In this document: piece after piece, positions 1 through 9,004 of the stretch
Numbering within the stretch: position 1 is the stretch's first letter
How the letters are laid out: every line of letters begins with the position of its first letter
Assembly: GCF_009741925.1 (NCBI RefSeq)
Contig: NZ_WPCC01000018.1
Location: 1 to 57,068 of the forward strand
Source of the DNA: Natronomonas sp. CBA1123
GTDB lineage: Archaea; Halobacteriota; Halobacteria; Halobacteriales; Haloarculaceae
Length of the DNA: 57,068 nt
Direction: 5' to 3'
Notes under the pieces: generated by a model
Database searches by the model: none
Told to the model about the DNA's origin: nothing
What the model saw: the letters and a program-made list of their open reading frames with translations, nothing else
Position numbers and translations under genes: made by a program

Positions 1-107
1 AAGACGCCGGCCGGTCGTCGGTTGCCCTGATAGATGCGCCACACAGACCGCGTTCGTGCCCGGTGTTCCGCCATGCGCCGAGTAGCGTCGTCGGAGCGGG
101 TCACCCT

Positions 108-890
108 ATGAGCGGCGATGGCTCGTCTCCCCGGCGCCGTCGGGCGGAGGCGTCGAGTCACGCCCTCGGCACGCCCGGCGTCGTCCGCCGACCGTCGGTG
201 CCGACGGCGCTGCTCGTTAGCCTCGGCGCGGTCGGCGTCGCCGCGTCGTTCACCGCCCCAGTCGCCGCGGCCGGGTTCACGGCGACCGTCGCGACACTGG
301 CCGGAACTGCCCTCGTCGCCGGCCTGTTGAATCACCTGCTCGTCTCCGGCCGGGAACTCCCGCCGGCCGTGACCGAGAGCGTCTACACGGCCTTCGCATC
401 GGCCGCAGAGAACGTCGTCGCCGAACGCGGACTTTCGGAACACCGGGTGTACGTGCCTGCGAGCGGTCGCTCGTCGGCCCGTCTCGTCGTGCCAGCCACC
501 AGCGCCGACCCGTTACAGCGAGACTGGGGAGCAGACGACGCGGTCGGCCCCGACGACGCCGTGTTCACGCCGACCGGCGAACCCCTCTACCGTAGCTTCC
601 GGCGAACGCGACCCCCTGCCGACGCCACCGACCCCGAGCGGACGCTGTCACGCCTCGGTGACGCTCTCGACAACGGGTTCGAACTCGTCGACGGCGTGGC
701 GGTCACTGCCGAGGATGGCGAGGCGGCAGTGTCCTTCGAGGCGTGTGTGCTCCCGGACGCCGACCGCATCGACCACCCGGTTCCGTCTTTTTTGGCCGTC
801 GGTTTCGCACGGGAGTTCGGTCGTCCGGTCGTCGTCGATTCGGTCCGTTCCGACACCGATGGCTCGGGAACCGTCGTATTGCGGTGGTGA
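108..890 (+). CDS. Conserved hypothetical membrane-anchored protein
   Basis: I do not recognise a characterised family. The N-terminus is Arg-rich and cytoplasmic-looking. Two adjacent hydrophobic segments follow (about residues 30-75), then a soluble acidic domain of about 180 residues. I prefer ATG 108 (MSGDGS) over the in-frame ATG at 63, because the 15 residues added upstream look like translated promoter. The layout suggests a membrane-anchored cytoplasmic or surface domain. Codon use matches the neighbours. Function unknown. Confidence 0.65.
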   Translation: MSGDGSSPRRRRAEASSHALGTPGVVRRPSVPTALLVSLGAVGVAASFTAPVAAAGFTATVATLAGTALVAGLLNHLLVSGRELPPAVTESVYTAFASAAENVVAERGLSEHRVYVPASGRSSARLVVPATSADPLQRDWGADDAVGPDDAVFTPTGEPLYRSFRRTRPPADATDPERTLSRLGDALDNGFELVDGVAVTAEDGEAAVSFEACVLPDADRIDHPVPSFLAVGFAREFGRPVVVDSVRSDTDGSGTVVLRW

Positions 891-905
891 TGGGGACGGA
901 CCGAA

Positions 906-1175
906 CTACAGCGCGCCGACCTGTACGGAGAGGTCGTAGACGACCGCCGCGAGGAACGCGAGAATCGAGAGCGCAAGCGGCAACCGAAGCCGGCGGCGCC
1001 ACACCGGAAGCACCGAGAGCGGTGCCGTCCACTGGACGACCACGAGTGCCCCGAGCACCGAGACGACGACCCAGTGTGACACCGTGAGGGCGTCTACGGC
1101 CGCGAGTCCGGCGACCGACACCAGCAGCCAGCCGACGAGCAATCGGAGCGTCCGGCGCTGTGCGTGGGTTGCCAC
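906..1175 (-). CDS. Small three-helix membrane protein
   Basis: This is an 89-aa protein with three predicted transmembrane segments (about residues 10-27, 33-52, 62-80), the first preceded by basic residues. It starts at GTG (1173-1175). A box-A-like AGTTTAAAAAGG lies 22-33 nt upstream on the minus strand, which supports this start and leaderless transcription. It is divergent from the hydrolase-like gene at 1269. No catalytic motif is visible and no function can be assigned. Confidence 0.6.
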   Translation of the reverse strand: MATHAQRRTLRLLVGWLLVSVAGLAAVDALTVSHWVVVSVLGALVVVQWTAPLSVLPVWRRRLRLPLALSILAFLAAVVYDLSVQVGAL

Positions 1176-1196
1176 GCACCGACGTTCGTCGTCAAC

Positions 1197-1208
1197 CTTT
1201 TTAAACTC
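1197..1208 (-). promoter_or_regulatory. Box A for the small membrane protein at 906-1175
   Basis: The minus strand reads AGTTTAAAAAGG 22-33 nt before the GTG start, the spacing expected of a leaderless haloarchaeal promoter. Confidence 0.5.
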
Positions 1209-1238
1209 TCCCGCGGCCGAGACGCCGTCGCCGACGGG

Positions 1239-1247
1239 GTTTTATCG
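1239..1247 (+). promoter_or_regulatory. Box A for the YdjM-like gene
   Basis: GTTTTATCG lies 22-30 nt before ATG 1269. It forms a divergent promoter pair with the element at 1197-1208. Confidence 0.5.
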
Positions 1248-1268
1248 ACACCCGGTGTACGGACGGTA

Positions 1269-1790
1269 ATGTGGCCGTGGGGACATCTCGCGTTCGGGTA
1301 CGTCGGATACTTGCTCGTCCGGCCGTGGGCGATACGGCGTGCCGACCGGGTGGCGGTTCTCGCGGCGCTTTTCGGCTCGCTGTTTCCCGACCTGGTCGAC
1401 AAACCGCTCGCGTGGGGGTTGGCCGTCCTCCCCTCCGGCCGGTCGCTCGCGCATTCGGTGTTCGCGCTCATCATCGTCTCGGCGGTCGTCTGGGTAGTCG
1501 CCGTCGAATACGACCGACGAGAAGCCGGCATCGCCTTCCCAATCGGCTACGTCACGCATCTCGTCGGCGACGGGTTGGTCCCGATTTACGAGGGCTCCTA
1601 CGGCGAGTTGAGTTACCTGCTGTGGCCGTTGCTCCCGGCGCCGGCGTACGACGAACCGACCGGCATCCTCGATGCCCTCGCCGTGTTCGGCAATCCGGAG
1701 TTCTCGCCGATGTTCCTCGCGGAAGTCGCCGTCGCCGCCGGATTCGGACTCCTCTGTGCGTATCACTTCGTCTTCCGGGCGGAGTGGTGA
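1269..1790 (+). CDS. Metal-dependent hydrolase family, YdjM/LexA-binding type membrane protein
   Basis: The protein has 173 aa with several transmembrane segments. It carries the spaced His/Asp pattern of the YdjM-like (DUF457) membrane hydrolases: WPWGHLAFGY at the start, GSLFPDLVDKP near residue 40, a central RSLAHSVF and YVTHLVGDG. Family members are integral membrane proteins whose substrate is mostly unknown. The start ATG 1269 is chosen because WPWGH is the usual N-terminus and a box A sits just upstream. A longer in-frame ORF from 1164 would read through the promoter. Confidence 0.8.
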   Translation: MWPWGHLAFGYVGYLLVRPWAIRRADRVAVLAALFGSLFPDLVDKPLAWGLAVLPSGRSLAHSVFALIIVSAVVWVVAVEYDRREAGIAFPIGYVTHLVGDGLVPIYEGSYGELSYLLWPLLPAPAYDEPTGILDALAVFGNPEFSPMFLAEVAVAAGFGLLCAYHFVFRAEW

Positions 1791-1791
1791 G

Positions 1792-2247
1792 TTACCCGAC
1801 GACGACGCTTCCGACCATGTTCCCCGATTCGTGAGGGATGCAGTAGTACTCGTAGGTTCCCGGGGTCTCGAAGGTGTACGCGTAGGACTCCTCGCGTCCG
1901 ATACTGCCTCCCTCGGGGTAGGCCCGGTTCGCCGCTGCCTCGTCGTCGAAGCCGCCACTGGCGAAGTAGTCGGCTTCGGCGGGGATGCGGTCGGCGTAGG
2001 CCGTCACGCTGTGGGCGACGACGCCGACGTTCTCCCACGTGACGGCCCCACCGACGGCGATTTCGACGGTTTCGGGGACGAACTTCAGGTCGTCGGTCAT
2101 ATCGACGGTTACCTCAGTCGGGAGGTCGTCGCCGTCGGGCGTCGGACCGTCGGTATCGTCACTGGAACACCCGGCAATTCCGGCTGCTGCGCCGACGGTA
2201 CACAGCCCACCGAGTTGGCGGAGCAGTCGTCGGCGTGAACGGTTCAT
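1792..2247 (-). CDS. Halocyanin-like blue copper lipoprotein
   Basis: A type-1 copper (plastocyanin/azurin fold) electron carrier outside the cytoplasmic membrane. The N-terminus MNRSRRRLLRQLGG is a twin-arginine signal ending in a lipobox (GIAGC), so the mature protein is probably lipid-anchored. An acidic linker follows. Copper ligands are visible: His in VVAHSV, then Cys, His and Met in YCIPHESGNMVG at the C-terminus. The start ATG 2247 has a box A (AATTTATA) 24-31 nt upstream. It converges on the gene ending at 1790, with one base between stops. Confidence 0.9.
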   Translation of the reverse strand: MNRSRRRLLRQLGGLCTVGAAAGIAGCSSDDTDGPTPDGDDLPTEVTVDMTDDLKFVPETVEIAVGGAVTWENVGVVAHSVTAYADRIPAEADYFASGGFDDEAAANRAYPEGGSIGREESYAYTFETPGTYEYYCIPHESGNMVGSVVVG

Positions 2248-2270
2248 ACGTTCCGAAGTCGTGGACAGCG

Positions 2271-2278
2271 TATAAATT
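2271..2278 (-). promoter_or_regulatory. Box A for the halocyanin gene
   Basis: The minus strand reads AATTTATA 24-31 nt before ATG 2247, which suggests a leaderless transcript. Confidence 0.55.
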
Positions 2279-2407
2279 CGCCGTCGACCCGGCCCTCCAG
2301 TAGTGTTTTGACGGTGCCCTCCGACGGACTGGTATGCTTCGGTCAACCGTGCGGACGAACACACCCGACGCAGTCCGACATCGGCCGGACCCGACTGTGG
2401 CCAGTCG

Positions 2408-4399
2408 ATGACGGACCGAGACCGAGTCCTCCTCGCCGCGGTCGGCCTGTTCGTCGCGGTTGTGACCGCCATCGCTGCCGTGGGCTACCTCGGTGTCATC
2501 GCCCCACCGACGGCGATTCGGACTGGGTTCGCCGTCGTCGCTGCCGCCATCGGCCTCGTCGTCTACCTCGGCACTCGCGGCGTCGACTCGGAGGCGCCTA
2601 TCGGGACGCCCGCCGTTTCGGCACCCCAGACGGCGAAACTCGTCGTCGCCGGTGGCGCACTCGCCGTCGCTGCGACCGCCTGGACGGGCGAACGCCTCCT
2701 TCCGCTTCTCGCATTTCTTCCCCTCGGGTACCTGCTCGTCGCCGAGCAGGTTCGTCGCGACGGGGCGCCCGCTCCGACGCTCCTTTCGGCGGTGACGCTG
2801 TTCGTCGTCCCCGTTTACACGAAGTACCTGACAACGGGCTTTTATTTCGGCGGCACAGACACCTTCGCCCACGTCGACGGCCTCAACCGACTGCTCTCGG
2901 TTGGGTACAGCTCCGCGCTCCCGCACGGCTACGACTACTTCCCCGGGTTTCACTTCTTCGTCGGGGCGGTGTCGCTGTTCGGCGACCTCGCCCCCTACGA
3001 CGCCATCGTCCTGACCGGCATCGCCGTCCTCGCGGTGCTGGTTCCGGTCGCATACCTGCTTGTCACTCGCGTCTTCGGCGATAGCCGACTCGGACTCGCG
3101 GCCGCGGTCGGCGTCACCGTCTTCGAGTACGTCGCCTACCACGCGCTGTACTTCTTCCCACAGGCACTGGCGTTCGTTCTCGTCGTCGTCGCGGGGTACG
3201 CGATGGTGTCGCTGCCCGGCGCAGCGACGACGCGACGCTTCCGACGGTACGTGACGTATTCGGTCGGTATGGTGTTCGTTCTCGTCTCGATACACCACCT
3301 GACGTACGTCCTGCTGCTCGTCCCGCTGGCTGGCGTCGCGGTCGTCTCGCGGGTGGGTGCCTCGGTCGCCGGCCGACTCGACGTCCCTCAACTGGCCGAC
3401 CTCGCCGACGTTCACGTCCGTCTCCGGTGGGCGTTCCCGGCGGTGTTCGGCGCCGCCGTCCTCGTGGCGTATCTCGTCTACTCGCCGAGTCTCATCCTCT
3501 TCGGCATCGCCGGCTTCGCCTACGCGCTGACGACCGGGCTGGTCGCCGTCGGGGACGGCGTGTCAGCGTTCTTCTACGGCGCGGCACCCATCGCAGACAG
3601 CGTCGCCCGCGGGCTGACGTGGCTCCGTACGCCGACCGGCATCTACTACTCCGTCCTCGGCGGCGTCCTGCTGGCCGGCCTGTACGAGTGTCTGTCGTCG
3701 CTGGACCGCTACGCCCGCTACGCCGGACTCCTCGTCGTCTCCTTCGGAGCCGTCCCGCTTTTCTTCCCACTACCCGTCGAGGTGCCGCAACTCGAACGGC
3801 TCGTGTTCACGCTGACGGCGTTCGTGGTGTTCCCGCTGGGTATCGGCATCGCGCGCACGCTCCGGACCTCACAGAGACACCGTCGGTATGCGGTCGTCGG
3901 CCTCGTCCTCGTCGCCACGCTGGGGACGACCGGCGCGTTCACCCAACTGACGGCCGACGACATCGGGGCGGTGTACCTCGAGGAGCGCGACACCCAATCC
4001 GCGATGACCGACGCGGAGTACGCTGCCGTCGTCGACACCGCTGCGTTCCTCGAGACACATGGACGGGCGCCCGCCACCTCGGATTACGTCACCCGCCGGA
4101 GCGTCGAGTCGGCGACGTTCCCCTCGCCGATGAACGACGGCCTCCGGACCGAAGCCGATGGCCTGAGCGCACCGCCCGGCTACCTGGTCGTCCGGTCGTC
4201 GTGGGCCGACCACACCGTTCCGGTGATTGCCGGCGAGGAACTTCTCGAGACTCGGGAGACGTTCTTTTCGGTCTCCGAAAGCCGCCTCGACGCCGAACTC
4301 GCCGACAGGAACGTCGTCCACGCGACCGACGAGACGTACGTGCTGTACGACGACGACAGTTACGAGGGCGTCTTCGGCGAGAGAGGGGACCAGTCGTGA
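2408..4399 (+). CDS. Large polytopic membrane protein, probable surface-glycan transferase or polymerase
   Basis: The protein has 663 aa. About the first 510 residues hold roughly 13 hydrophobic helices. A soluble, probably extracytoplasmic domain of about 150 residues follows. The layout resembles GT-C type glycosyltransferases and archaeal polysaccharide polymerases, and the loop GGTDTFAHVDGLNRL near residue 155 has the acidic/His character of GT-C active-site loops. I cannot place it in a named family. Its stop overlaps the next gene by four bases, so the two are translationally coupled. The neighbourhood of glycosyltransferases supports a role in surface glycan assembly. Confidence 0.7.
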   Translation: MTDRDRVLLAAVGLFVAVVTAIAAVGYLGVIAPPTAIRTGFAVVAAAIGLVVYLGTRGVDSEAPIGTPAVSAPQTAKLVVAGGALAVAATAWTGERLLPLLAFLPLGYLLVAEQVRRDGAPAPTLLSAVTLFVVPVYTKYLTTGFYFGGTDTFAHVDGLNRLLSVGYSSALPHGYDYFPGFHFFVGAVSLFGDLAPYDAIVLTGIAVLAVLVPVAYLLVTRVFGDSRLGLAAAVGVTVFEYVAYHALYFFPQALAFVLVVVAGYAMVSLPGAATTRRFRRYVTYSVGMVFVLVSIHHLTYVLLLVPLAGVAVVSRVGASVAGRLDVPQLADLADVHVRLRWAFPAVFGAAVLVAYLVYSPSLILFGIAGFAYALTTGLVAVGDGVSAFFYGAAPIADSVARGLTWLRTPTGIYYSVLGGVLLAGLYECLSSLDRYARYAGLLVVSFGAVPLFFPLPVEVPQLERLVFTLTAFVVFPLGIGIARTLRTSQRHRRYAVVGLVLVATLGTTGAFTQLTADDIGAVYLEERDTQSAMTDAEYAAVVDTAAFLETHGRAPATSDYVTRRSVESATFPSPMNDGLRTEADGLSAPPGYLVVRSSWADHTVPVIAGEELLETRETFFSVSESRLDAELADRNVVHATDETYVLYDDDSYEGVFGERGDQS

Positions 4400-6060
4400 G
4401 CGACGACACGCTCCGATTGGGCGTCGTCTGCTCGGGACCGACGATGCCGGCCTGGCAGGCGGAGTGTCTCCGCCGTCTCGAGGCGACGACCGACACACGG
4501 CTGGCGTGTCTCCTCGTCGACGATAGCCCTGTGGACTCGAACGGTTCAGGCCCCCGACGCTCGGGAGGCCTTTCGCGTCGGTTACTGGACGACCACTGTC
4601 AGTCGATGACGCCCGTCGACACCGCCGAAGAACTGCGCGACATCGAGCAGTTCGGTTGCTCGATACGGACCAGAGACGGCCGTCGACGCCTCGACGAAGT
4701 CGACGACGCCGTCGTTGCGGACGCCGGTATCGACGCTCTGCTCGCCTTCGCAGTCGACCGTGCGGCCGACAGCGTGTTGGCCGCGCCCCCGCTCGGCGTC
4801 TGGGCGTTCTCCCACGACGGAGCGGGGAGTCCACCGCCTGGCTTCGACGAACTCCTGGCCGGCGATCCCGTCACGACCGCCGAACTGTGGCGGCTCGCTC
4901 CCGACGGCGAGGCGGTTCCGCTCAGACGTGGGCACTTCGCGACGGTCGAACACTCGCTTCGAGTGACCGCCGACCAGGTCCGCTTCGGGACGGCGCGGTG
5001 GCCGGCACAGGTCGTGACGGACGTCCAGAACGGCCACGGCGAGTACGTCGACGGTGACCCCGTTTCCGTCGAGTGGGGCGGCGACCGAACGCCGACGGCC
5101 GGACGCGTCGCCCTCGCGTTCGGCAAACAGACGAAGGCACTCGCCGATATCGCACTCCAAGGGGCCGCCAACTGGACGGTCGGCGTCATCGACGCCCCGA
5201 TAGCCGAAGTCGCCGCCGACCCCGACGGTGTAGAGGTCGAGTGGCTCCAGTTGTCGGAACGGAACCGTATCGTCGCCGACCCCTTCGTCGCCCCCGTCGG
5301 CGGGAACCCGTATCTCTTCTTCGAGGACCTCCGATACGACGACGGCAAGGGAACCATCTCGTATCTCCCGCTGGACGGCGACTACCGACCCGACCGCATC
5401 CGACCCGCCTTCGAGACGCCGTATCACCTCTCGTATCCCTACCCGGTCGTTCACGAAGACACAACGTACGTCGTCCCGGAGATGGCCGAGAGCAGCGACA
5501 TCACGATGTACGAGCTGCACGCCCCCGACGAGTGGGAGCGGGTCGCGACCCTCGTGTCGGGAAACCGCGGCATCGACCCGACGATAGTCGAGTACGGCGA
5601 CCGCTTTTGGCTGTTCTGTACGCGCCTCGACGACTTGCCCCAGACGAACCTCTACGTGTATCACGCGCCCCATCCGACCGGCGAGTGGGTCCCGCACGCG
5701 AACAACCCGGTGAAAACCGACGTTCGGTCGGCCCGTCCAGCCGGAACGCCGTGGGTCGACGACGGAACGTTATACAGACCCTCCCAGTACTGCGCCGGCG
5801 GCTACGGCAAGAAGGTCATCGTCAACCGCATTCAGACGCTGACGCCGACTGAGTTCGCCGAGCGACGTGTCGGCGAACTCACGCCCGACCCGGAGGGGCC
5901 GTACCCGGACGGCCTCCACACGCTCTCCGGATACGGTGACGTGACGGTCATCGACGGCAACCGAAGCGTACGGGACACCTACCACGCCCGTCGTCGATTG
6001 CAACTCGCTGGCCGGGCGGCGCTCGGACGCCTCCCCCCGTCGCCGAACGTAGTCAGGTGA
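4396..6060 (+). CDS. Formyltransferase-like / five-bladed beta-propeller transferase
   Basis: The protein has 554 aa from GTG 4396, which overlaps the upstream stop (GTGA). About residues 1-200 resemble a formyltransferase fold that lacks the canonical catalytic HxSLLP stretch (GVWAFSHDGAG instead). About residues 230-530 resemble the N-terminal domain of glucosamine inositolphosphorylceramide transferases, a GH43-like propeller (LFFEDLRYDDGKG, YPYPVVHED, VVPEMAESSDI, CRTLDD-like FCTRLDDL). Such fusions occur in bacterial and archaeal polysaccharide loci. It probably transfers or decorates a sugar. The exact reaction is unknown. Its last 8 bases overlap the convergent gene. Confidence 0.65.
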   Translation: MSDDTLRLGVVCSGPTMPAWQAECLRRLEATTDTRLACLLVDDSPVDSNGSGPRRSGGLSRRLLDDHCQSMTPVDTAEELRDIEQFGCSIRTRDGRRRLDEVDDAVVADAGIDALLAFAVDRAADSVLAAPPLGVWAFSHDGAGSPPPGFDELLAGDPVTTAELWRLAPDGEAVPLRRGHFATVEHSLRVTADQVRFGTARWPAQVVTDVQNGHGEYVDGDPVSVEWGGDRTPTAGRVALAFGKQTKALADIALQGAANWTVGVIDAPIAEVAADPDGVEVEWLQLSERNRIVADPFVAPVGGNPYLFFEDLRYDDGKGTISYLPLDGDYRPDRIRPAFETPYHLSYPYPVVHEDTTYVVPEMAESSDITMYELHAPDEWERVATLVSGNRGIDPTIVEYGDRFWLFCTRLDDLPQTNLYVYHAPHPTGEWVPHANNPVKTDVRSARPAGTPWVDDGTLYRPSQYCAGGYGKKVIVNRIQTLTPTEFAERRVGELTPDPEGPYPDGLHTLSGYGDVTVIDGNRSVRDTYHARRRLQLAGRAALGRLPPSPNVVR

Positions 6061-6826
6061 CGGCACGACGAACGGCACTCCGGAGGAGATGCCACACCGT
6101 CATCGGGTGCGGCGAGATGCGGAGCGCCCGGAGGTAGTAGTCGACGGCGCGGTCGTAGTCGCCTTCCTCGTGGGCGAGGGTGCCGGCCTGCGTGAACGTC
6201 TGGACGTAGTAGGTGTACAGATACGGCTGGGCCTCCGGAACGCGCTGGCTGACGAGGTACGCAAAGCGCTTGTCGTGTTTCAGGAACGCTTCGGCGGAAA
6301 TCCCGCTGGCCATGACGCTTCCCTCGTGGAGTCGACGGGTGAACAACTCCGGACAGAGACAGACGCCCGCCTCCGAGGCCGCCTCCAGGACGTACAACAG
6401 GTCCTCGCCGCGCTCCAATCCGGCCTCGAAGCGGGCGTCCACCGAGTCGGTGTCGACCAGTACCGACGACATCACGGCTGTCAAATCACCGACGAAGGCG
6501 CGATAGACGAACTCGTCGGTCGCCATTGGGTTACCCTGCACGCAGATGCCTGCGCCCGTCTCGGCCAGCCGGTCGAGTTGGCGTTCGAGTTTGTCGGGTT
6601 CCCAGAGGTCGTCGGCGTCGAGGAAGGCGACGTACCGGGTGTCGGCCCGGTCGAGGCCGAGATTTCGAGCCACTGCCGGCCCCGCCCCGCCGTCGTCGTC
6701 GACGACGACCAACTCGGTGGGAACGGTCTGGGCGGCCACGGTCTCTTTGGCCTCTTCGAGCATCGATTCCGGCGTGTACGTCGGGCTGTACGGTATCACG
6801 ACCGAGACGGTCGGATGCGAGGTCAT
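6053..6826 (-). CDS. Glycosyltransferase family 2
   Basis: The protein has 257 aa and a GT-A fold. The N-terminus is TVSVVIPYSPTYTPESML, the nucleotide-binding LVVVDDDGGAGPAVARNLG follows, and the metal-binding acidic motif is VAFLDADDLW at about residue 80. The C-terminal 60 residues (THEEGDYDRAVDYYLRALRISP-like) look like a TPR helix pair. The start ATG 6826 overlaps the stop of the upstream gene by four bases (ATGA). It is the last gene of the minus-strand glycan operon. Donor and acceptor sugars cannot be read from sequence. Confidence 0.85.
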   Translation of the reverse strand: MTSHPTVSVVIPYSPTYTPESMLEEAKETVAAQTVPTELVVVDDDGGAGPAVARNLGLDRADTRYVAFLDADDLWEPDKLERQLDRLAETGAGICVQGNPMATDEFVYRAFVGDLTAVMSSVLVDTDSVDARFEAGLERGEDLLYVLEAASEAGVCLCPELFTRRLHEGSVMASGISAEAFLKHDKRFAYLVSQRVPEAQPYLYTYYVQTFTQAGTLAHEEGDYDRAVDYYLRALRISPHPMTVWHLLRSAVRRAVT

Positions 6827-7761
6827 CGATTCACGCCTCCGAGTCGTCGCCGCAACCCCGTAAGCGTCCACCACGGCACTCGGAGCCAGTTGCGGGGGTC
6901 GCGGAGCGTCTCCCAGCCGAGATACCGCCTCGCATCGAGGGGTCGACCCTCCCGAAGGAACACCCCGGCGACGGAAACGCGGTGTATCGAACGGATATCG
7001 GTTCCTTCGGCCTCGAAGCCGTCGATTCGGTCGGCGTGGCGGTCGAGGAACCTGCGCTTTGCGTCGGCGAGCGTCTCGGCAGGTGGGTCGCCACCAGATT
7101 CCGGCACCACCACGAGCGGTTCGTCGACGTGGGCTATCTTTCCGCGGTCGAGCAACTGAAGCACGAAATCCCAGTCCTCGTGGTCGACGAGTCCCTCGTC
7201 GAAGCGGAGTCCATCCAGCGCGTCCCGACGAACGAGCAGCGTCGACCCCGGCCCCATCAGGACGTTCATCGTCAGGATTTCTCGCGCCAACTCCCGGCCG
7301 CCTTCTCGGACTGCCGGATTCGCGAAGACGCGCCGCGAGAGCCAATCGAGTGCCTCACCGAACCGCGAGGGAGCAGGCGTGAGGAACTCACAGTAGACGC
7401 CGACCCACTCGGTCGAACACCGGGGCAGACGGTCGAGTTGTCGTTCGAGTTTGTGGGGAAGCCAGCGGTCGTCGGAATCGAGGAAAGCGACGTACTCGCC
7501 GCGAGCGGCGTCGATGCCGGTGTTTCTGGCGGCGCTTCGGCCGCGGTTGCGGTCGTGGGCGAGATAGCGGACCCGAGCGTCGTCGTAGCCCTCGACGACA
7601 GCGGCAGTGTCGTCGGTGGACCCGTCGTCGACGACGAGCACCTCGATGTCGTCGACGGTCTGTGCGAGGGCGCTGTCGATGGCCCGACGGAGTACGCCAG
7701 CGCGGTTGTACGCTGGAATCACGACCGAAACGAGCGGAGCGTCGTCGGCGGTGTCGGTCAC
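6823..7761 (-). CDS. Glycosyltransferase family 2
   Basis: The protein has 312 aa. It shows a classical GT2 N-terminal domain: PLVSVVIPAYNRAGVL, then VLVVDDGSTDDT, SAARNTGIDAA and the DxD-type FLDSDDRWLP near residue 95. A His/Glu pair in LVDHEDWDFVLQLL fits the catalytic-base region. The C-terminal part is helical. The gene overlaps its downstream neighbour by 4 bp and lies 7 bp from the upstream GT4 gene, so it is part of a tightly packed operon. Confidence 0.88.
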   Translation of the reverse strand: MTDTADDAPLVSVVIPAYNRAGVLRRAIDSALAQTVDDIEVLVVDDGSTDDTAAVVEGYDDARVRYLAHDRNRGRSAARNTGIDAARGEYVAFLDSDDRWLPHKLERQLDRLPRCSTEWVGVYCEFLTPAPSRFGEALDWLSRRVFANPAVREGGRELAREILTMNVLMGPGSTLLVRRDALDGLRFDEGLVDHEDWDFVLQLLDRGKIAHVDEPLVVVPESGGDPPAETLADAKRRFLDRHADRIDGFEAEGTDIRSIHRVSVAGVFLREGRPLDARRYLGWETLRDPRNWLRVPWWTLTGLRRRLGGVNR

Positions 7762-7768
7762 GCTAGCA

Positions 7769-9004
7769 TCACTCCATCACGTCGCGGTGAATGTCGGTCA
7801 CCTGCTCGGCGTGTTGTTGCCAGGTCCAGCCCTGTTCGAGCAGGCGCTCGTGACCCGCCGCACCCATCTCGCGGAGGCGGTCGGGGTCGTCCAACAGCCG
7901 GTCGATGGCCGCCGCCAGCGCGTCGGGGTCTTTCGGTTCGAGGAGTTCGCCCGTCTCGCCGTCCGCGACCATCTCGGGGATCCCGCCAACGTTCGAGGCC
8001 AGCACCGGTGTCTTCGCGGCCATCGCCTCGTAGATGACCGTCGGCCGGGCTTCGACCCAACTCGGATGGACCAGCAGGTCGGCGGCGATTTGCCACCGTC
8101 GGAGTGCAACGGGGTCGAGGCGCCAAAACGAGTGGGCGGGATGTGGCAGTTCGCCGAGGTGGTCGAGCAGCCACCACCGGAGGTCGCCCTCGTGGCCCAC
8201 CGTGGCGAGATACACGTCGTCACGGTCGAGCAGCCCCATCGCTTCGACGAGGTCCTCGATGCCTTTCTGTTCGACGTAGGCGCCGACGAACAGCAGGAGT
8301 TTCGTATCGGGGTCGACGCCGAGTTCGTAGCGAATCGCCTCGCGTTGGTCGGTTGGGAACTTCTTGGGGTCCTCGCCGATGGGGACGGTCTCGACTTTCG
8401 CGGGGTCGGCCAACTCGCGGGCGACCTCGGCGAGTTCCTCGCTGACCGTAATCACGCGGGAGGCGTACTCGACGGTCTCCCGGAGGCGGGCCTGTGCCTC
8501 CTCGTTGAACCGGTCGTAGTTCTTCAAATCGCCTGCGTGGCTGGTGACCACGAGCGGGATGTCGTGTTTCCGGCAGTACGGCAACATCCCGTAGCCGTCC
8601 ATGTAGATGTCGCAGGCGTGGACGATGTCGTGTGGCGTCCCGAAGGTCCGCTCGACGTAGTTCGAGACGCGCTTCTGCATCGAGTCCCCGGAGACGTGGT
8701 AGAACTGCTTTTTCGGCAGCATGTAGAGGAACCGGGGGTAGTGCGCGGTGTAGGTGCCCCAGCGTTCGGTCTGGGGCACGTCGCTGTACTCGGAGTGAGG
8801 ACCGACCGGCGGTGCGAACGGCGTCGGTACCACCACGTCGAGGTCGGCGTCGGTCCGGTTGATGGCGTCCAACGAACGGTGGTTGAACGGCGCACGAACC
8901 TGGAAGACGTGGCTCTGGTGGTGGGTCGCACAGGCGAGTACCCGGTATGGGTCGCCCTCGCGGTCGGTCGTCCGGTCGTCGGTCGGGTGGTTCGAATCCG
9001 TCAT
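7769..9004 (-). CDS. Glycosyltransferase family 4 (GT-B fold)
   Basis: The protein has 411 aa with two Rossmann domains. The C-terminal half carries the GT4 signature: LLLFVGAYVEQKGIEDLVEA, ADLLVHPSWVEARPTVIYEAMA with the E-x7-E type motif, and ASNVGGIPEMVADGETGELL. It is a cytoplasmic or membrane-associated retaining sugar transferase using a nucleotide sugar. It overlaps the upstream gene by four bases. Substrate unknown. Confidence 0.88.
   Translation of the reverse strand: MTDSNHPTDDRTTDREGDPYRVLACATHHQSHVFQVRAPFNHRSLDAINRTDADLDVVVPTPFAPPVGPHSEYSDVPQTERWGTYTAHYPRFLYMLPKKQFYHVSGDSMQKRVSNYVERTFGTPHDIVHACDIYMDGYGMLPYCRKHDIPLVVTSHAGDLKNYDRFNEEAQARLRETVEYASRVITVSEELAEVARELADPAKVETVPIGEDPKKFPTDQREAIRYELGVDPDTKLLLFVGAYVEQKGIEDLVEAMGLLDRDDVYLATVGHEGDLRWWLLDHLGELPHPAHSFWRLDPVALRRWQIAADLLVHPSWVEARPTVIYEAMAAKTPVLASNVGGIPEMVADGETGELLEPKDPDALAAAIDRLLDDPDRLREMGAAGHERLLEQGWTWQQHAEQVTDIHRDVME

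Noticed and set aside
2159-3415. 418-codon minus-strand frame opposite the polytopic membrane protein
   Set aside because: Composition (Arg, Asp, Gly, Val with no motif) fits a frame shadow; it also overlaps the halocyanin promoter.
3427-4395. In-frame upstream extension of the beta-propeller transferase gene
   Set aside because: It overlaps the membrane protein gene in another frame and is extremely Arg-rich. GTG 4396 with a 4-bp overlap is the better start.
8975-9000. GGTTCGAATCC resembling a tRNA T-arm
   Set aside because: It lies inside the start of a glycosyltransferase gene, and no acceptor, D-arm or anticodon arm can be built around it.
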